Shown here: one piece after another, positions 51,846 through 59,954 of the stretch | Layout of the letters: every line of letters starts with the position of its first letter | Numbering within the stretch: the stretch's first letter is position 1 | NCBI RefSeq assembly: GCF_030464885.1 | Contig: NZ_JALPRJ010000042.1 | Span: forward strand, 1-64,000 | Reading direction: 5' to 3' | From: Caballeronia sp. SEWSISQ10-4 2 | GTDB lineage: Bacteria; Pseudomonadota; Gammaproteobacteria; Burkholderiales; Burkholderiaceae | Length of the DNA stretch: 64,000 nt | Position numbers and translations under genes: made by a program | Notes under the pieces: generated by a model | Told to the model about the DNA's origin: nothing | The model's input: the letters and a program-made list of their open reading frames with translations, nothing else | Databases searched by the model: none

Positions 51846-53288
51846 ATGGAAATTCATGTGACCATTCACGGCCGCGACGACTTGAGCGGACAGATCTACC
51901 GGCAGTTGCGCAGCGGTATTGTCGAAGGGCGGCTGGCAGCGGGCGAACGCCTGCCCTCCACCCGCGACCTCGCCACCCAACTCGGCGTCTCGCGCAAAAC
52001 GACGCTTGATGTCTTCGAACGCCTCACTACCGAAGGCTATCTTCGTTCGCGTCCCGGCGACGGCACGTTCGTGGCCGTTGGATTAACCCGCGTTCCAACC
52101 CATCCCGCCGATGCAATGAAACATCAGGCGAGGACGCAAGCCATCTGGTCATCAATGCCTGTGCAGCTTTCCATGCCCAGACACGGCACCCCGTACCCGC
52201 TTGATTTTATGGGCGGCGTGACCGACAAGCGCCTGTTCCCCTTCGACACCTGGCGTCGCTGCATCAATCACGCGGTGCGACTGCAGGCGCGAGGACGCGG
52301 CCAATATCACGATCCGGCCGGCGAACAGGAAATGCGTCTTGCCGTATCGCGTTATCTGTCGTTTAGCCGCGCCGTGGTGAGCAACTGGCAAGACGTGATC
52401 GTCACGCATGGTGCACAGCAGGCAATCGATCTCATCGCGCGCGTGGTGCTGCGTCCCGGCGATGTAGTCGCAGTCGAGGAGCCGGGTTATCCGCCGGCGC
52501 GCGCGGCGTTCGTGGCGGCCGGCGCCAAGATAACCGGCGTGCCCGTCGATGAACAAGGTTTGATCGTCGAGCAATTGCCCAAGAAGGCCCGGCTTGTCTA
52601 CGTGACGCCGTCGCATCAGTTTCCGCTTGGCATGCCAATGAGTCTCGAGCGCCGCGTCGCGTTGCTTGAATGGGCGCAGCGTCAGGGCGCGGTCATCATT
52701 GAAGACGACTACGACGGAGAGTTCCGCTTCGAAGGCCGCCCTATGGAACCGCTCAAGAGCCTGGACCGTGCGGGTCTGGTGACGTACGTCGGCACGTTCT
52801 CAAAGACGATCTTTCCCGAGCTGCGGGTAGGTTATGTCGTGCCGCCGTTGTCGCTGAACGAATCGATACAAAAGGCCAAGCAGATCAGTGACTGGCATAC
52901 CTGCTCGTTAACGCAAACGGCGCTGGCGAAATTCATGCTCGATGGCGACTTCGCCAAGCATCTGCGACGCATGCACAAGCATTACGAGGATCGGCGTAAG
53001 ACACTTGCCACGCACCTGCAAAACGAACTCGCTGAATGGTTCGAACCGAGAATTCCCGCTGCGGGAATTCACATGACAGCGTGGCTAAAGGGATCGTTGA
53101 AGGAGAAACATCTGACCGGCGGCGCTATGGATCCGTCCATCGGCTTGTACGGCATCTCCGCGTTCTATATGAATCGGCCCGCGCAGGAAGGGCTGATTTT
53201 CGGCTATGGCGGGATCGAGTCGAACGACATCGAAAGTGCGATGAAGAAACTCAAGACACGCTTGTCCAGGATGACGTTCGCCAAATAA
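51846..53288 (+). CDS. MocR/PdxR-type GntR-aminotransferase regulator
   Basis: A 480-residue fusion. Residues 1 to about 80 form a GntR winged HTH (LSGQIYRQLRSGIVEGRLAAGERLPSTRDLATQLGVSRKTTLDVFERLTTEGYL). From about residue 115 a fold-I aminotransferase domain follows, with IEDDYDGEFRFEGRP and the PLP lysine in TYVGTFSKTIFPELRVGY. Such proteins sense PLP or an amino-compound aldimine. No PLP-biosynthesis or aminotransferase gene adjoins it; divergent marR and the convergent cytochrome gene are its only neighbours. The start at 51846 follows GAGGA; a longer frame to 51669 crosses the operator. Confidence 0.92.
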   Translation: MEIHVTIHGRDDLSGQIYRQLRSGIVEGRLAAGERLPSTRDLATQLGVSRKTTLDVFERLTTEGYLRSRPGDGTFVAVGLTRVPTHPADAMKHQARTQAIWSSMPVQLSMPRHGTPYPLDFMGGVTDKRLFPFDTWRRCINHAVRLQARGRGQYHDPAGEQEMRLAVSRYLSFSRAVVSNWQDVIVTHGAQQAIDLIARVVLRPGDVVAVEEPGYPPARAAFVAAGAKITGVPVDEQGLIVEQLPKKARLVYVTPSHQFPLGMPMSLERRVALLEWAQRQGAVIIEDDYDGEFRFEGRPMEPLKSLDRAGLVTYVGTFSKTIFPELRVGYVVPPLSLNESIQKAKQISDWHTCSLTQTALAKFMLDGDFAKHLRRMHKHYEDRRKTLATHLQNELAEWFEPRIPAAGIHMTAWLKGSLKEKHLTGGAMDPSIGLYGISAFYMNRPAQEGLIFGYGGIESNDIESAMKKLKTRLSRMTFAK

Positions 53289-53291
53289 GCG

Positions 53292-54098
53292 TTACGGTTG
53301 CGCCCCGGCATAGTAGGTCGCCGCAGCGTCGATTTCTTCCGGCGTCATGTTGCGTGCAACGTTGCGCATCTGCTCGCTGATATCGTTATGACGCGTGCCG
53401 TTCGCGAACGCCTGCAATTGCCCTCTTGTGTACGCTGCGGGCATTCCCTCGAGCCACGGGCTCCCCGCTTTATGATCGATGCCGCCATGGCACGATGCGC
53501 AGGACGCAATGTTTCGCATCGGCGCACCGTGGGACACAATGTCGGGCGCAGGCATGGACGAAGACGCGCTGGTACGCACCGCCACCGGCCTCGGCAGATA
53601 AGCGTAGTACGCGGAGAGGTCGCGCATGTCCTGGTCGCTCAGGTTCGATGCCATCGGCGACATCACCGCGTTGCGGCGCGCGCCCGACTGAAAGTCGGCC
53701 AACTGCTTGTAGACCACAGAGGCATATTGGCCCGCGAGATTCGGCGAGTTGGCGTCGCTTATGCCACGCACGCCATGACACATCGTGCAGCGCAGGGACA
53801 AGGTCGCTCCACGACCGATCAACGTGCTGCCCGAGTCGGCCAGCAGTTGCGGCGTCATGGCGACCGCGCTGGTTTGCACCAGCGGCACAGGTGTGGCCGA
53901 CGAAGCGCGCAACCATTGTTGCGGTACGCCCGCTGCGCTGCAAATCGCATTCCAGATGCCCTGGAAGGGTTGATCGCTTTGCGCCGACGGCAACCATATG
54001 AACCCCACGGCCGCCGAGAACACGACGAGCGCAAGCATGCCGCCGACCGTGACCGTGAACCACCGGTTACGTAACGAGAATAGGCGTTCATCGCTCAT
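53292..54098 (-). CDS. Diheme cytochrome c (c4-like), membrane-anchored
   Basis: A 268-residue protein. An N-terminal membrane segment near residues 15-35 (TVTVGGMLALVVFSAAVGFIWL) anchors it in the membrane. Two heme sites, CTMCH and CASCH, lie in two similar domains, with probable axial Met in AVMSPMASN and the second domain's MRNVARNM. It probably delivers electrons to the adjacent B-type oxidase. The start at 54098 overlaps the stop of the oxidase subunit I gene (ATGA). Confidence 0.9.
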   Translation of the reverse strand: MSDERLFSLRNRWFTVTVGGMLALVVFSAAVGFIWLPSAQSDQPFQGIWNAICSAAGVPQQWLRASSATPVPLVQTSAVAMTPQLLADSGSTLIGRGATLSLRCTMCHGVRGISDANSPNLAGQYASVVYKQLADFQSGARRNAVMSPMASNLSDQDMRDLSAYYAYLPRPVAVRTSASSSMPAPDIVSHGAPMRNIASCASCHGGIDHKAGSPWLEGMPAAYTRGQLQAFANGTRHNDISEQMRNVARNMTPEEIDAAATYYAGAQP

Positions 54099-55723
54099 CG
54101 TTGGGGCCCTCCAATCGGAATCGCGGGAACGGACGTATCGGAGCGCAATAACAGCGAAGCGACCGGATAGCCATAGTTGAAGAGCGTGAGGCCAATCATC
54201 AACGCAAGCCACAAGCCAAAGCTGTTCAACGCGACCGGGATGGTCTTCGATTCATGCACCGCCGTGCTGAACCGGTACTCCTCAAGCACCACATGCGGTG
54301 CACGGTGCGCCCGAATCAGCACGACGAAGAACATCACTGCAGAGATCACGAGAATGACGCCGCCGATGGTCGAAATAATCACTGATACCGCCTGCTCCGC
54401 AATCTCCGGGTCTGTGTAGTCGTAGAAGGCCATTCGTCGCGGCATGCCGAGAATGCCGGCGAAATGCCACGGGAACGTCAGAACGATCATGCCGATGAAC
54501 CACAGCCACAACTGCTGGCGCATCAGCTTGAATTGCGTCATGGCGCGGCCGGTGAGATGCGGCCAGAGATCATAGGCGATCGCGAAATACATGATGACGA
54601 TCGCGCCCGCGAAGATCAGGTGAAAGTGGCCCGTGATCCACTGCGTATTGTGGATAGTCGAGTCGAGCTGGTAGCTCATGTTGATGATGCCGCCCGCACC
54701 GCCGAAGCCGAGCATCACGAACGAAAACGCGAGCGCAAGCATCAACGGATTATCCCAGGGCAACGCTTTGATCCAGCCGAAGCTGCCCCTGCCGCCTCGC
54801 AAACGCGCCGCAATTTCAACCGATGCACAGATGGTGAACACGGTCAGCAAGGTCGGCACTGCGACCAGCGCCGTGAACACCGAATGCATGAACTTGAAGC
54901 CCGAGCCAACTTGCGGATCGGCGAACAGATGGTGAATGCCGATCGGCATCGAGACCACCAGGAACAGGATGAACGAGATGCGCGCCATCGAATCGCTGTA
55001 CAGACGGCCGCCGATCGCGCGCGGAAGGATCGTGTAATACGCTATGTAAGCCGGCATCAGCCAGAAATAGACGATCGCGTGAAGCGACCACGAGAAGAAC
55101 ACACGAGCGAGACCGGCGTCGATCGTCGTCTTGAAGCCAAGCGCCACAGGCAGAATCTGGAACAGGATCTCGATGGCCGCACCGACCGCTGTCCAGCCCC
55201 ATAAATATGCTCCTGCCACGCTGGCGAACATGGCCAGAGGCACCGGCACGCCCCGATGCTCGCGTTTCCACGCGGCCAGGTTGATCGACATCAGCGCTAC
55301 CCAGATCCATGATCCGACCACTACCAGGACGATGCCGATGTAATAGAACGCATTGCCGATCATCGGCGGGTAGAAGGTGTACAGGACCGAGGCGAGGCCC
55401 ATTGCGACGGGGACCATCGCAGTGACCGTGCCGAGCGCCACGAGAATGAAACCGGCCCACGCCCAGCGCACGCCGATCAGCGGTTTCTTCAGTGCCAGTT
55501 CGGTGACCGCGTAACCAAAGCCCATTGCGATCAACGTGGGGAACACGTAGGCCATTGCCGAGCCGTGCGCCGTTACCGAGCGATAGTAGAGCTCCGGATT
55601 CTGCAGCCACGGATGCAACGGACTGCGCACCCACATTTGCCACGCGCCGAGCAGCAGCGCGCCGCCGAAGGTGATGAAACCCAGCCAGAAATGCGCGAGA
55701 ACGAGTCGCTTGCTATTTAACAC
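54095..55723 (-). CDS. Cytochrome c oxidase subunit I, B-type heme-copper oxidase
   Basis: A 542-residue subunit with about 13 membrane segments. The active-site elements are VTAHGSAMAY (low-spin heme His), SLHAIVYFWLMPAYIAYYTIL (CuB His and the cross-linked Tyr, arranged as in ba3-type B-family enzymes), PIGIHHLFADP (two CuB His) and ITGHFHLIFAGA (heme ligands). Such enzymes reduce O2 to water with fewer pumped protons. The gene follows subunit II with an 11-bp overlap. Whether it is ba3 or another type cannot be told. Confidence 0.92.
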   Translation of the reverse strand: MLNSKRLVLAHFWLGFITFGGALLLGAWQMWVRSPLHPWLQNPELYYRSVTAHGSAMAYVFPTLIAMGFGYAVTELALKKPLIGVRWAWAGFILVALGTVTAMVPVAMGLASVLYTFYPPMIGNAFYYIGIVLVVVGSWIWVALMSINLAAWKREHRGVPVPLAMFASVAGAYLWGWTAVGAAIEILFQILPVALGFKTTIDAGLARVFFSWSLHAIVYFWLMPAYIAYYTILPRAIGGRLYSDSMARISFILFLVVSMPIGIHHLFADPQVGSGFKFMHSVFTALVAVPTLLTVFTICASVEIAARLRGGRGSFGWIKALPWDNPLMLALAFSFVMLGFGGAGGIINMSYQLDSTIHNTQWITGHFHLIFAGAIVIMYFAIAYDLWPHLTGRAMTQFKLMRQQLWLWFIGMIVLTFPWHFAGILGMPRRMAFYDYTDPEIAEQAVSVIISTIGGVILVISAVMFFVVLIRAHRAPHVVLEEYRFSTAVHESKTIPVALNSFGLWLALMIGLTLFNYGYPVASLLLRSDTSVPAIPIGGPQR

Positions 55724-56282
55724 AGCTGAGTCTCCGCGAACCGTTAGCGTTTGCCATCTTGAGGAAAGCCGTTTTGTCGATCACCTTGACGTGCGCCCAC
55801 ATGCCTTGATGCCCCGTGCCGCAAAACTCGTGGCATGGCATCAGGTGCTCCGCGGGCTGCGTGAAGGTGGTCTTGAAGGTGGAGATATAACCGGGCTCGA
55901 GCATCGAATTGATATTCGTGTTCGTGATGAGGAACCCGTGCACGACATCCGCGCTGGTGGCGCGGAATGTGATGGGCGTATCGGTTGGAATGAGCAGGCA
56001 TTGCGGCGTGAACGAGTACTGCTGCGCGACGATCCGCACCGTCACCGAGCCGTCCACTTCAACTGCACTACCCAGGTTGCTCTCAATGAATTCACCGCTC
56101 ACGTTAAGCGTCTCAGGCCGCACGGTCTCCACGCGGGACGGCGGCATCATCGCCCAATGCAGTCCGGTAAAGATCGTCATGGCGACGAGCACGCAAAGAA
56201 TGCCGATGACAAGAACTGCCCACTTGCGCTCGATGCGCGCGGCAATGTCGGCAGATGCATGCGACGGGTGTTCAGTGCTCAT
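55713..56282 (-). CDS. Cytochrome c oxidase subunit II, CuA-type
   Basis: A 189-residue subunit. One N-terminal membrane segment (residues about 22-44, AVLVIGILCVLVAMTIFTGLHW) is followed by a cupredoxin domain with the CuA site CHEFCGTGHQGMW and the upstream His in DVVHGFLI. It accepts electrons from cytochrome c. The start at 56282 overlaps the small subunit stop (ATGA). It lacks the second membrane helix of A-type subunit II, as expected for B-type enzymes. Confidence 0.92.
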   Translation of the reverse strand: MSTEHPSHASADIAARIERKWAVLVIGILCVLVAMTIFTGLHWAMMPPSRVETVRPETLNVSGEFIESNLGSAVEVDGSVTVRIVAQQYSFTPQCLLIPTDTPITFRATSADVVHGFLITNTNINSMLEPGYISTFKTTFTQPAEHLMPCHEFCGTGHQGMWAHVKVIDKTAFLKMANANGSRRLSCVK

Positions 56283-56437
56283 TGGATAACGCCGCGGGGT
56301 AAGAAGACCAGGAAGTAGAACGCAAACCACAAGCCGATCACAATGGCGGTAGCCACTCCGGCTAGCGCAATGGCGCCCTGCGGACCGTCTCGCACGATCT
56401 CGTCGACGGCAGCATCTTCATTCTCAGAATCAGTCAT
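56279..56437 (-). CDS. Small single-helix oxidase subunit (IIa-like)
   Basis: A 52-residue protein starting MTDSENEDAAVDEIVRDG. One membrane segment (about residues 27-45: GVATAIVIGLWFAFYFLVFL) ends with a short PRGVIQ tail. Its stop overlaps the subunit II start (ATGA), and it sits where B-type oxidases carry the small subunit IIa. No family motif is strong enough to prove identity. The ATG follows GAGGAC. Confidence 0.78.
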   Translation of the reverse strand: MTDSENEDAAVDEIVRDGPQGAIALAGVATAIVIGLWFAFYFLVFLPRGVIQ

Positions 56438-56444
56438 GACGTCC

Positions 56445-57680
56445 TCAATAAAGTGGGGCTGAGCGCAACGCGTTGACTTCTTTTACGCTAACCGGCGTGC
56501 CGTGATTGCCCCAGGCCGTGCGGATATACGTAACGACCGCCGCAACCTCGACATCGGACAGCGATTGAGCAAACGGCGGCATGCCGTAGGGCATCGGGTT
56601 CTTCTTCGTGCCGGGCGCGTAACCACCGTTCAGCACCATGCGGATCGGATTCACAGACGACGTCATCTGGATCGACTGGTTGTTCGCGAGAGGCGGGAAA
56701 TGCGGTAGCTTGCCCTGCCCTTGCGACGCATGACACAGCGCACATTGGGCGTCATAGATCTTCTTGCCTAGCGGTGAAAGACTGTTCTTTTGTTCGGCGA
56801 CAGCCTCGGTTGCCGGTACGACCTTTTCTCCGGCACGCGCGGGCAAGGTCTTCAGGTACACCGCCACCGCGCGAATGTCTTCATCAGACAAATACTGGAA
56901 ACTGTCGTACACGACCTCGGCCATGGGCCCATACACTGCGCCCCGGTTCGATACGCCCGACTGCAGCAGGTCCGATATGTCCTCGATGCTCCAGTCGCCC
57001 AGCCCTGCTTCCTTATTCGACGTCAACGAAGGCGCATACCAGTTCTGCACGGGAATCAGCCCGCCTTCGAAACGCTTGGACGCTGAATTGCCGCCTAGCG
57101 CGTTGATCGCGGTATGGCACATCGTGCAATGGCCGAGCCCTTCGACCAGATAAGCGCCGCGATTCCATTCGACGGATTGCGTGGTATCCGGCTGGTATTC
57201 GCCAGGCTTCATGTACAACATGCGCCACCCGTACAGCAATGAGCGCTGGTTGAACGGAAACCGCAATTCGTGCGCTCGATTAGGCTGATGAATGGGTGGC
57301 GTCGACAACAGGTAGGCATAGATGGCGTCGGAGTCGTCGCGCGTGACCTTGGTATAAGAGGCGAACGGCATGGCGGGATAAAGCAACTCGCCGTCGCGCG
57401 ACTTGCCGGTGTGCATCATGGTGTAGAACTCGGCCGAGGTCCACTTGCCGATGCCGGTCTCCTTATCCGATGAAATGTTCGGCGTATAGAGCGTGCCGAA
57501 TGGTGTTTCCATCGGTCGGCCGCCACCGAATAATTTGCCGGCCGGCACCGTGTGGCACGCGATGCAATCGCCGGCGCGAGCGAGGTATTCGCCGCGGGCA
57601 ATCACTGAAGGATCGGCGGCTCGTGCATTCATCGTCACGATACAAGCGCAAAAAAGCATTAGGGTGCGGAAACTGAACAC
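56445..57680 (-). CDS. Triheme cytochrome c (alcohol/gluconate dehydrogenase cytochrome-like)
   Basis: A 411-residue protein with a signal peptide (LMLFCACIVTMNARAA) and three heme sites: CIACH, CTMCH and CALCH, one per roughly 130-residue domain. The arrangement resembles the cytochrome subunit of membrane alcohol or gluconate dehydrogenases (AdhB type). No matching dehydrogenase subunit is adjacent, so here it more likely feeds electrons to the oxidase or carries them from the molybdenum hydroxylase. It is 7 bp upstream of the IIa gene, in one operon. Confidence 0.92.
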   Translation of the reverse strand: MFSFRTLMLFCACIVTMNARAADPSVIARGEYLARAGDCIACHTVPAGKLFGGGRPMETPFGTLYTPNISSDKETGIGKWTSAEFYTMMHTGKSRDGELLYPAMPFASYTKVTRDDSDAIYAYLLSTPPIHQPNRAHELRFPFNQRSLLYGWRMLYMKPGEYQPDTTQSVEWNRGAYLVEGLGHCTMCHTAINALGGNSASKRFEGGLIPVQNWYAPSLTSNKEAGLGDWSIEDISDLLQSGVSNRGAVYGPMAEVVYDSFQYLSDEDIRAVAVYLKTLPARAGEKVVPATEAVAEQKNSLSPLGKKIYDAQCALCHASQGQGKLPHFPPLANNQSIQMTSSVNPIRMVLNGGYAPGTKKNPMPYGMPPFAQSLSDVEVAAVVTYIRTAWGNHGTPVSVKEVNALRSAPLY

Positions 57681-57694
57681 GTCTATTTCCTCGC

Positions 57695-58411
57695 CTAGTG
57701 ATTAGGAACAGTGCCGCAAGCCAGCGGCATCTTGAGTGACCCTGCCGCCACCGGCACCGGATTCTCCGGCGCGGGTAACGAAGCCAGATACGCCCCGATA
57801 GCCGTGATGTCGCGGTCGGCTAGCTTGGTGGCGATGTCATGCATGCAGTCGGGCGCAAGCGTTGTGCGCGTGCCGTAACGCCATGCGCCCAACTGCGCGC
57901 TGATGTAGTCGGAGTGCAAGCCCAGCAAGCCCGGAATCGCCGGCTCCATGCCGGTCAGGGCTGCACCGTGACAGGCAACGCATGCGGGAATCTTGCGCGA
58001 CGCAGTGCCGCTATTCACTAAGGTCTTACCTAGCGCAAGCGTCGCTGCATCGGCGGTGATGGGTGACGGTGCGGGAAATGGCGGATGCTCGGCTGCAAAG
58101 TACTCGGCAATTTTCAGCAGATACGGATCCGGGAGATACGCCAATAAATAGTTCATTGGCGGGTACTTGCGACGACCGTCCCTGAAGGCCAGCAACTGGT
58201 TGTAGAGATAACCCGCGGGTTTGCCTGAGAGCCTTGGGTAATAGTCGTTGCTCGTGCCTTCACCTTGCGCGCCATGGCAAGCCGCGCAACCAAGCACGCG
58301 TGCCTGCATGGTGTCAGGTGCCTTCTCGGCCTGCGCCTCGCCAGCGGCGAATGCATCCAGGCTTGAAACCGCGAGCAGCACTAGTGTGATGACGACGCTG
58401 CGTATGCCCAC
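57695..58411 (-). CDS. Diheme cytochrome c
   Basis: A 238-residue protein with a signal peptide (IRSVVITLVLLAVSSLDAFA) and two heme sites, CAACH and CVACH, each followed by cytochrome c4-type sequence (GEGTSNDYYPRLSGKPAGYLYNQLLAFRDGRRKYPPM). It is the first gene of the oxidase operon and probably a soluble or loosely bound electron carrier. The 5' region 58412-58879 holds an FNR-type box. Confidence 0.9.
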   Translation of the reverse strand: MGIRSVVITLVLLAVSSLDAFAAGEAQAEKAPDTMQARVLGCAACHGAQGEGTSNDYYPRLSGKPAGYLYNQLLAFRDGRRKYPPMNYLLAYLPDPYLLKIAEYFAAEHPPFPAPSPITADAATLALGKTLVNSGTASRKIPACVACHGAALTGMEPAIPGLLGLHSDYISAQLGAWRYGTRTTLAPDCMHDIATKLADRDITAIGAYLASLPAPENPVPVAAGSLKMPLACGTVPNH

Positions 58412-58608
58412 CGTTGTGTCCCTCGATCGGGTTTTTGTGTCCGCAGTATTAAGCTGCAGTTGATTTTTTATGCCTACGCGACTGCACTGGCAAGCCAGCT
58501 TAAAGCACTTAAGCCGATTTGCCGAGCGCTAAGATTCACACGATTTCGCGCATTATTAATCAATATCGAGATGATTCAACATGCCGAAATAATGAGCTTG
58601 ACTGTTCA

Positions 58609-58622
58609 ATGATCCAGATCAA
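58609..58622 (-). promoter_or_regulatory. FNR/Anr-type box
   Basis: On the minus strand TTGATCTGGATCAT matches the FNR/Anr consensus TTGAT-N4-ATCAA at nine of ten fixed positions. It lies 198 bp upstream of the cytochrome oxidase operon and 258 bp before the AhpD-like gene. The distance implies a long leader; the direction of regulation is not known. Confidence 0.6.
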
Positions 58623-58656
58623 GAAATCGCTCTATTTTTCTGGAAATCCTGTTTTT

Positions 58657-58740
58657 GGGTTTTCGTTCGCACCCGGCATCCCCCCGACCACTACCCCCGA
58701 AAACCCAGCATCACCCCCGCCCGAGTGCGAACGAAAACCC
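58657..58740. repeat. Long inverted repeat with dispersed motif, copy 2
   Basis: GGGTTTTCGTTCGCAC (58657-58672) and GTGCGAACGAAAACCC (58725-58740) are perfect 16-bp inverted repeats around a 52-nt C-rich loop (CCCCCGACCACTACCCCC). The right arm and C-rich tract recur at 1382-1437. It lies in the 468-bp intergenic stretch 58412-58879, which otherwise shows only the FNR-type box. Function unknown. Confidence 0.62.
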
Positions 58741-58879
58741 CGTCGATTGCGTTCTGTAGTGGTCCTTCACTGGTTACCTGAAATTAGTAAAAATCGGTTA
58801 TTTATAAGGTCCAGTAAAACGCCTAATCTAGCTCATGTCGCGCGGCAACGCGCATCGTCAAAACCAACAAGGAGCCATC

Positions 58880-59317
58880 ATGCAAACCCGTCTCGACTTC
58901 TATAAAGCCAAGCCGCCCGCTATCAAAGCATTGATCACACTGGAAGAGTACATCGGTAAGTCATCGATAGAAAAGCCGCTCGCTGAACTGGTCCGTCTGC
59001 GAGCTTCGCAGATCAATGGCTGTGCATTCTGCGTCGACATGCATACGACCGACGCTCGCAAGGGCGGGGATACGGATCGCAGGCTTTCGACTGTGGTGGT
59101 GTGGCGTGAGACGCCCTTCTTCACGGACCGCGAACGTGCTGCGCTGGAATGGACCGAAGCGGTCACGCTGGTCTCGCAAGATCATGTACCCGATGCGGTC
59201 TGGGAAGCTGTCAAACCACATTTCACCGAAGAAGAAATCGTGGACCTGACGCTGCTTGTCTCGGCGATCAACAGCTGGAATCGCCTTGCTATCGCCTTCC
59301 GCAAGATGCCCGGCTAA
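58880..59317 (+). CDS. Alkylhydroperoxidase AhpD / carboxymuconolactone-decarboxylase-family protein
   Basis: A 145-residue protein with the AhpD core CAFCVDMHTTDARKGG, whose Cys-x-x-Cys pair serves thiol peroxidase or reductase activity. Family features also include MQTRLDFYKAKPPAIKALITLEEYIG and the C-terminal LTLLVSAINSWNRLAIAFR. The start at 58880 follows AAGGAGCCATC. It stands alone between the oxidase operon and a convergent DUF4148 gene. It could protect against peroxide from the oxidase, but this is inference. Confidence 0.92.
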   Translation: MQTRLDFYKAKPPAIKALITLEEYIGKSSIEKPLAELVRLRASQINGCAFCVDMHTTDARKGGDTDRRLSTVVVWRETPFFTDRERAALEWTEAVTLVSQDHVPDAVWEAVKPHFTEEEIVDLTLLVSAINSWNRLAIAFRKMPG

Positions 59318-59412
59318 ATCCGCGTTGAGCGTAGCTTCACAATCAAGGCGTGCGCCAGTCACATGACCGGCGCCGCCCCGAAGGAAACTGCCAACAGTCT
59401 GGCCCGAATCGC

Positions 59413-59739
59413 TCACGACCCCCCATAGATATTGCAGAAGCTGACAGGACCGACACAAGCTTCATGACTTTGCGTCCCGGTCATCGGGACACGCGGTGCG
59501 CTCACGCTCGATCCGGCCGCAACACCGCCATACGCGTTCGCGTTTTCCTGCCGATGTGCGAGTTGGTTTTGAAACGCCGGGCTGACATCCGGATACGAAG
59601 CATCAGTCACGTACTCCGAACCATTTTTCTGCGCTTCCACGAGTTGCTGGCGAACTTCAGCGCGGGTCAATCCTTGCGCGAAAGCGCTTGAGGAAACGAG
59701 CACGGCGGCGGACATGGTAAGCAAGGCAAGTATCTTCAT
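59413..59739 (-). CDS. DUF4148-family secreted protein
   Basis: A 108-residue protein with a signal peptide (KILALLTMSAAVLVSSSAFAQ) and the DUF4148 pattern GLTRAEVRQQLVEAQKNGSEYVTDASYPDVSPAFQNQLAHR common in Burkholderia. Function unknown. The C-terminus has two Cys (ACVGPVSFC). The start at 59739 follows GGAGTCG. It is a single gene between AhpD and the YncE operon. Confidence 0.9.
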   Translation of the reverse strand: MKILALLTMSAAVLVSSSAFAQGLTRAEVRQQLVEAQKNGSEYVTDASYPDVSPAFQNQLAHRQENANAYGGVAAGSSVSAPRVPMTGTQSHEACVGPVSFCNIYGGS

Positions 59740-59891
59740 TTTCGACTCCAGTGTGTTTAACGGGTTGGCACAAGGGCAAACCGCTTTTCTACTGGCTTTA
59801 TTCCTGAAAAATCGAAAATTAAATCGGGGCATATGGTGGCTTGGTATGACAACAATGCCGCAAGCACTTAACACAAACATCAGCGCACAAG

Positions 59892-59922
59892 AAAAAGCCA
59901 CCGGACAATCAAATCCGGCGGC
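59892..59922 (-). terminator. Intrinsic terminator of the DUF305-YncE operon
   Basis: On the minus strand GCCGCCGGA and TCCGGTGGC form a 9-bp stem with one G-U pair around TTTGATTG, followed by TTTTTC. It lies 32 bp after the YncE-like stop. Confidence 0.82.
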
Positions 59923-59954
59923 GGAAGAAGTTGCTTGGCGCGCGACGAAAACGC

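Noticed and set aside
53298..54074. Plus-strand frame of about 258 codons
   Set aside because: Antisense to the diheme cytochrome gene; Arg/His-rich with no domain.
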